Source: Chitinophagaceae bacterium (lineage in GTDB: Bacteria; Bacteroidota; Bacteroidia; Chitinophagales; Chitinophagaceae). From it: 64,000 nt of DNA. The notes under the pieces are model-generated. The model was not told the DNA's origin. It worked only from the letters and a program-made list of their open reading frames with translations, and did not search any database. Location of the stretch: the NCBI GenBank assembly GCA_014879565.1, contig JACSRW010000043.1, positions 29,768 to 93,767 of the forward strand. The letters are read 5' to 3'. The position numbers were made by a program, and so were the translations under genes. Shown here one piece after another: positions 60,303-64,000 of the stretch (position 1 is its first letter; the number at the start of each line of letters is the position of its first letter).

Positions 60303-61294
60303 CTAAAATACTCCAGCTCCTCACTCATATCCAAAAACCCCCACTGGTCCTGTAATGCTTTTGCCTTTTCATAATGCGCCCGGAGAAAGCGGCGATGGGC
60401 TTCGGTATCAGGCTGAAAAGGCTTGTGCTGCCGGGCGATCCTGATTTTCCGGATTTCCTCCATCAGGGAATGGGCGCCCGGATCAATACAATACTCCCTG
60501 AATTTTTCCAGGACAAATTCCGTAGCGGCATAATTGGGATGCACCATATCTATATCATAGAAACGGTAATCCCGCAATACATCCATGACGAGTTCATAGG
60601 CAGGGAAATAAAACACATCGTTTGAACCGGCAGCCAGAGTATGCACCACTTCCAGCAACCGGGCTTTGCTGCGGTTATTTTCCACCACCCCGTCACGGAT
60701 ATGGCGGACCGGACTAACAGTAAGCAGTACACGTAATCCAGGGTTTTTTGCTCTCACAGTCCGCAGACTGTTTTCCAGCATGGCCTGGATCTCCCCGATG
60801 GACAGTAATTCTTTGCGGAACCAGGCCGCCGGTGCCCGGTGACAGTTAGCCACTCCTTCTCCAGGTAATTGTCCGCCCCGCTCCGCTTCGCCGGTAAGTT
60901 TGTACGCAAAGGAGGAACCCAGTGTGATCAGCAGCCAGTCTGCCTGCTGTAAAAAAGCAGCGGCCTCCTTACGGGACCGGTTCATAGCCTCCAGTGCAGC
61001 CCTTTTATCCGTATGGGAATAACGGGAATGAAACTGCCAGTGATGCCAGACTTCCTGCAGGCAGAAGAGCTCTTCTTCCCTCACTTCCTGCACGGCTGCG
61101 ATGGCTTCAAGACTGCGGCAGACACTGTCAGGCCCAAAGAGAATACCGTTTGGATTCTGCAGCACCCTGAACTTGTACCCGGCCAGCGCCTGCCCGATAT
61201 GTTCTGTAAAACAGGAGCCCGTCAGCATGACGCGGTCCGTGATCCGGATAGGCGCCGGCAGCGGGTTAATATGAATAGGCAGCATGAATTCCAT
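60281..61294 (-). CDS. GSCFA family protein
   Basis: 337 residues, no signal peptide. The family-naming motif LTGSCFTEHIG (25-35) and a second block DWLLITLGSSFAYKLTG (about 120) and VSPVRHIRDGVVENNRSKA identify the GSCFA domain, an SGNH-hydrolase-like fold of unknown substrate. Serine in GSCF is the expected nucleophile. The last residues KESGGW come from the repeat array. It is 3 nt downstream of the HMG-CoA lyase stop. Confidence 0.87.
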   Translation of the reverse strand: MEFMLPIHINPLPAPIRITDRVMLTGSCFTEHIGQALAGYKFRVLQNPNGILFGPDSVCRSLEAIAAVQEVREEELFCLQEVWHHWQFHSRYSHTDKRAALEAMNRSRKEAAAFLQQADWLLITLGSSFAYKLTGEAERGGQLPGEGVANCHRAPAAWFRKELLSIGEIQAMLENSLRTVRAKNPGLRVLLTVSPVRHIRDGVVENNRSKARLLEVVHTLAAGSNDVFYFPAYELVMDVLRDYRFYDIDMVHPNYAATEFVLEKFREYCIDPGAHSLMEEIRKIRIARQHKPFQPDTEAHRRFLRAHYEKAKALQDQWGFLDMSEELEYFRKESGGW

Positions 61295-61297
61295 CGG

Positions 61298-62152
61298 TCA
61301 TGTAAATATTTTTCCGGCCATCGCTGTACACTCTTTGAGAATTTCCGTGTTTATTTCCGGGAGCAATCCTTTATCCCGGAGGTAGGGTATCATTTGTTCT
61401 GTATTCATATTTCCCACCAATACATCGCCGGCCATGGGACAGCCCCCGATTCCTTTTAAGGCCCCGTCGAAACGGAGACAGCCTGCTTTCAGGGCGGCTT
61501 CCATTTTTTCCAGCCAGTTATCGGGACGGGAATGTAAATGCACCCCGACCTCAGTTCCCGGAAGTGATTCCACCAGGTAGCGGGTAAGCGAATAGACCTG
61601 GGCGGGGTCTGCCAGTCCGACCGTATCTGCCAGGGAAATAATCCCGATATCCATTTCCACCAGCCGGTGTACCCATGTCAGCACCTGTTCTTCATCCCAG
61701 GCATCCCCATAGGGGTTGCCAAAACCCATGGATATATATACAACCAGTTCCTTACCGGTTTTTACACAGAGATTCTGAATATCAGCCACCCGTTCGAGGC
61801 TTTCGGTTATTGTGCTGTTGGTATTGCGCAACTGAAAAGTTTCCGAAACGGAAAAGGGAAACCCGATGTAACGGATGGATTCATACACACTGGCTTCTTC
61901 CGCGCCCCTGTAATTCGCTGCAATGGCCAGCAGTTTCGTTCCGTTTTCCGGCAGGTCAAGAAGAGCAAGCACTTCGCGGGTATCGGCCATCTGCGGAACG
62001 GCTTTAGGTGAAACAAAACTGCCAAAATCAATGGTATCAAAGCCTACCTGCAGCAGGCGGTTGATATAGGCAGCTTTCTCCCGGGCCGGAATGATTTTCT
62101 TCCAGCCCTGCATCGCATCCCGGGGACATTCAATGAGTTTGACCTTTCGCAT
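61298..62152 (-). CDS. Hydroxymethylglutaryl-CoA lyase
   Basis: 284 residues, normal length. TIM-barrel DRE-type motifs: LIECPRDAMQGWKKIIP (start), GVHLHSRPDNW (metal His), and GIGGCPMAGDVLVGNMNTE with the active-site Cys loop (about 229-247). It cleaves HMG-CoA to acetyl-CoA and acetoacetate, the last step of leucine degradation. It precedes GSCFA by 3 nt. Confidence 0.93.
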   Translation of the reverse strand: MRKVKLIECPRDAMQGWKKIIPAREKAAYINRLLQVGFDTIDFGSFVSPKAVPQMADTREVLALLDLPENGTKLLAIAANYRGAEEASVYESIRYIGFPFSVSETFQLRNTNSTITESLERVADIQNLCVKTGKELVVYISMGFGNPYGDAWDEEQVLTWVHRLVEMDIGIISLADTVGLADPAQVYSLTRYLVESLPGTEVGVHLHSRPDNWLEKMEAALKAGCLRFDGALKGIGGCPMAGDVLVGNMNTEQMIPYLRDKGLLPEINTEILKECTAMAGKIFT

Positions 62153-62181
62153 CGGAATAAACCGTTTTTTGTATAAAGGGT

Positions 62182-62946
62182 TTAAGCCATCCGTTGTTTC
62201 ATGGCCTCGTAAAGAATCATACCGGTGGCCACCGACACATTCAGGCTTTCAAATCCTCCTTTCATGGGGATACTGATTTTTTCATCGCAGATTTTCAGGA
62301 GGGCGGGATAAATCCCTTTCTCCTCTGATCCCATGACGATTGCCACCGGGATCGTGAAATCTGTTTCCGTAATTGAGCGGGTTGCTTTCATTTCAGAAGC
62401 CAGTACGCGAATCCCGTTGAGATGCAGTTCGTCCACTGCTTTCATCAGGCTGTTTACCCGGCAGACCGCAATTTTCTCCAATGCCCCGGCTGATGTAAGT
62501 ATCGCATCTTCATTCAGAGCCCCCACCCCTTTCTCCGGGATGATAATGGCCTGTACCCCGGTACAGAGTGCCGTACGGGCAATGCCTCCGATATTCCGGA
62601 TATCCGTGATGCCATCCAGGATCAGGAATAAGGGAGCTTCCCCTTTGTCGGTTACCCAGGAAATTACTTCCTGTAAATCCTGGTACTGAACCCGGGCTAT
62701 CTGGGCAATACAGCCTTCATGATCCGGCACATGAAAACTGTTGAGTTTTGCAGCGGGTACGGTATTAACCGGGACCCCTGCCAGTCCGGCAGCTTCCCTG
62801 ATTTCTTTCTGTACTGAACCGGGCGCCTCCCGGTCGAGGTAAATACGGTCAAACTGCTGCCCGGATCGCAGGGCTTCAAGTACATTTTTGCGGCCGTAAA
62901 CAAGGCTGCTTTTTTTAGGACGTTGAGGATGCCGGAAATTTTTCAC
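62182..62946 (-). CDS. rlmB: 23S rRNA (guanosine-2'-O-)-methyltransferase RlmB
   Basis: 254 residues. SpoU-type SPOUT methyltransferase: N-terminal SLVYGRKNVLEAL substrate-binding domain, then LDGITDIRNIGGIARTA (motif 1), IVMGSEEKGIYPALL (motif 2), and IPMKGGFESLNVSVATGMILYE (motif 3, knot). It methylates G2251 of 23S rRNA. The only available start is GTG at 62946. It sits about 30 nt after the metK terminator. Confidence 0.93.
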   Translation of the reverse strand: MKNFRHPQRPKKSSLVYGRKNVLEALRSGQQFDRIYLDREAPGSVQKEIREAAGLAGVPVNTVPAAKLNSFHVPDHEGCIAQIARVQYQDLQEVISWVTDKGEAPLFLILDGITDIRNIGGIARTALCTGVQAIIIPEKGVGALNEDAILTSAGALEKIAVCRVNSLMKAVDELHLNGIRVLASEMKATRSITETDFTIPVAIVMGSEEKGIYPALLKICDEKISIPMKGGFESLNVSVATGMILYEAMKQRMA

Positions 62947-62975
62947 CCTGTAAAAATACGGGTTCGGAAGGGGCT

Positions 62976-63006
62976 AAAAAAAACACCCCGGTTCTGCCGG
63001 GGTGTT
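62976..63006 (-). terminator. Terminator after metK
   Basis: AACACCCCGG (62982-62991), TTCTG, CCGGGGTGTT (62997-63006), with eight A at its left, U on the minus strand. Confidence 0.9.
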
Positions 63007-63024
63007 AAATGCTTTAAAGCTGGA

Positions 63025-64000
63025 TTATTTTATGCCAAATGCTTTTTTCACTTTATTCACATAGTCCAGTTTTTCCCAGGTAAAGAGTTCCACTTTTTTC
63101 GTCACTTTTTTACCGTCGGGAGAAACAAAGGTCTTTTCTACTACTTCGTTTTTCCGGCCCATATGCCCGTAAGCGGCGGTTTCACTGTAAATGGGGTTCC
63201 GGAGTTTCAGGCGCTGCTCAATAAAGTAGGGACGCATATCAAAGATGCGCTCAACTATTTTACCAATCTGGCCGTCGGTGAGATTTACTTTGGCCGTGCC
63301 GTAGGTATTGACATTGATACTGGTCGGTTTGGCTACGCCGATCGCATAGGAAACCTGTACCAGGACTTCATCAGCCACCCCGGCGGCTACCAGGTTTTTG
63401 GCAATATGCCTGGTGGCATAAGCAGCGGAACGGTCCACTTTGGAAGGATCTTTTCCGCTGAAAGCTCCGCCACCGTGAGCGCCTTTACCGCCATAGGTAT
63501 CCACGATGATCTTTCTTCCGGTAAGACCGGTATCGCCGTGCGGTCCTCCGATAACGAATTTGCCCGTGGGGTTTACGTGATAGGTAATATTATTATTGAA
63601 GAGCTTCGCGTATTTCTTATACTTTGCTTTTACCCGGGGAATCAGGATATTGATCACATCGGCCTTGATCTTGGCCAGCATTTTGGCTTCGTTATCAAAA
63701 TCGTCATGCTGGGTGGAAATCACGATCGCGTCAATCCGCACCGGCTGGTTAGTATCATCATACTCCAGTGTCACCTGGCTCTTGGCATCGGGACGCAGGT
63801 AAGGCATTTTGGAATTCTTTTCCCGGCGGATAGCAGCCAGCTCAATCAGCAGGGTATGCGCCAGGTCAAGGGCCAGCGGCATATAGTGTTCGGTTTCGTT
63901 AGTGGCATAACCGAACATCATACCCTGGTCACCGGCGCCCTGGTCTTCTTTTTTCTTTCTTTCCACGCCCTGGTTGATGTCGGCAGACTGCTCATGGATG
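63025..64000 (-). CDS. metK: S-adenosylmethionine synthetase, N-terminus beyond the window edge
   Basis: At least 325 C-terminal residues are present; the frame continues open through base 64000 ([17 protein letters not shown], the conserved region before the ATP site), so about 100 residues are missing. MetK motifs: [12 protein letters not shown] (about 27 residues from the visible start), [31 protein letters not shown] near the end. It makes SAM from methionine and ATP, the methyl donor for RlmB and PrmA in this window. It is followed by a terminator. Confidence 0.97.
   Translation of the reverse strand, partial: IHEQSADINQGVERKKKEDQGAGDQGMMFGYATNETEHYMPLALDLAHTLLIELAAIRREKNSKMPYLRPDAKSQVTLEYDDTNQPVRIDAIVISTQHDDFDNEAKMLAKIKADVINILIPRVKAKYKKYAKLFNNNITYHVNPTGKFVIGGPHGDTGLTGRKIIVDTYGGKGAHGGGAFSGKDPSKVDRSAAYATRHIAKNLVAAGVADEVLVQVSYAIGVAKPTSINVNTYGTAKVNLTDGQIGKIVERIFDMRPYFIEQRLKLRNPIYSETAAYGHMGRKNEVVEKTFVSPDGKKVTKKVELFTWEKLDYVNKVKKAFGIK

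Overview
The window looks like a chromosomal segment from a Bacteroidota bacterium, most likely of the Chitinophagia/Chitinophagaceae type. Several genes have the Bacteroidota promoter signature (TAnnTTTG just upstream, sometimes with TTTG about 17-22 nt further up). Shine-Dalgarno sequences are not evident. Family content also fits: SusC-style TonB receptor with a carboxypeptidase-like domain, DUF6089, GSCFA, DUF2141, a DPE2-like MalQ and an EF-G2-like factor. I found no rRNA, tRNA, CRISPR array, insertion sequence or prophage. No gene-free stretch exceeds 300 bases. Most of the content is core genome.

Layout: 1-6409 holds a partial DHH phosphoesterase divergent from ndk, then DUF2141, TraB/GumN, an ATP-grasp/UbiD pair and a DUF6089 barrel. 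6615-11304 holds a dipeptide epimerase, a 900-residue CBM20-GH77 glucanotransferase, a 51-residue membrane microprotein and an extended Pmp3 protein. 11471-15033 is the thrS-infC / rpmI-rplT translation block, with a terminator after infC and a structured leader before rpmI. 15079-23109 has a DUF5995-like protein, two tandem secreted paralogues, a lipoprotein/TonB-receptor pair and an ABC-F ATPase. 23110-32084 carries histidine degradation genes (arginase-fold HutG-like, FTCD, HutI) around a GMC oxidoreductase module and a Gcr-type membrane protein. 32085-38932 contains a lipoprotein, GNAT, thiolase, gamma-glutamyltransferase, an RRM protein and DUF2891. 38933-50700 contains a pullulanase, a second GMC module with a beta-gamma-crystallin protein, an EF-G paralogue and dnaG. 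50690-64000 contains CYTH, M48, plsY, prmA, pnp, rpsO, miaE, a sugar kinase/galM pair, GSCFA, HMG-CoA lyase, rlmB and a partial metK.

Functional themes are glycogen/alpha-glucan turnover (malQ, pullulanase), histidine to glutamate, acyl-CoA breakdown (thiolase, HMG-CoA lyase) and translation.

The most unusual signal is not a gene. Short arrays with strict 7-nt (once 8-nt) periodicity and different unit sequences recur between genes. Some are arranged as inverted arms around divergent promoters, some abut stop codons, and two supply the last codons of a neighbouring protein. One pair ends in an exact 19-bp inverted duplication that includes both divergent -7 promoter boxes. Other points of interest are a three-way-junction leader in front of rpmI-rplT, an EF-G paralogue with Tyr in place of the catalytic His, and terminator hairpins placed directly before start codons.
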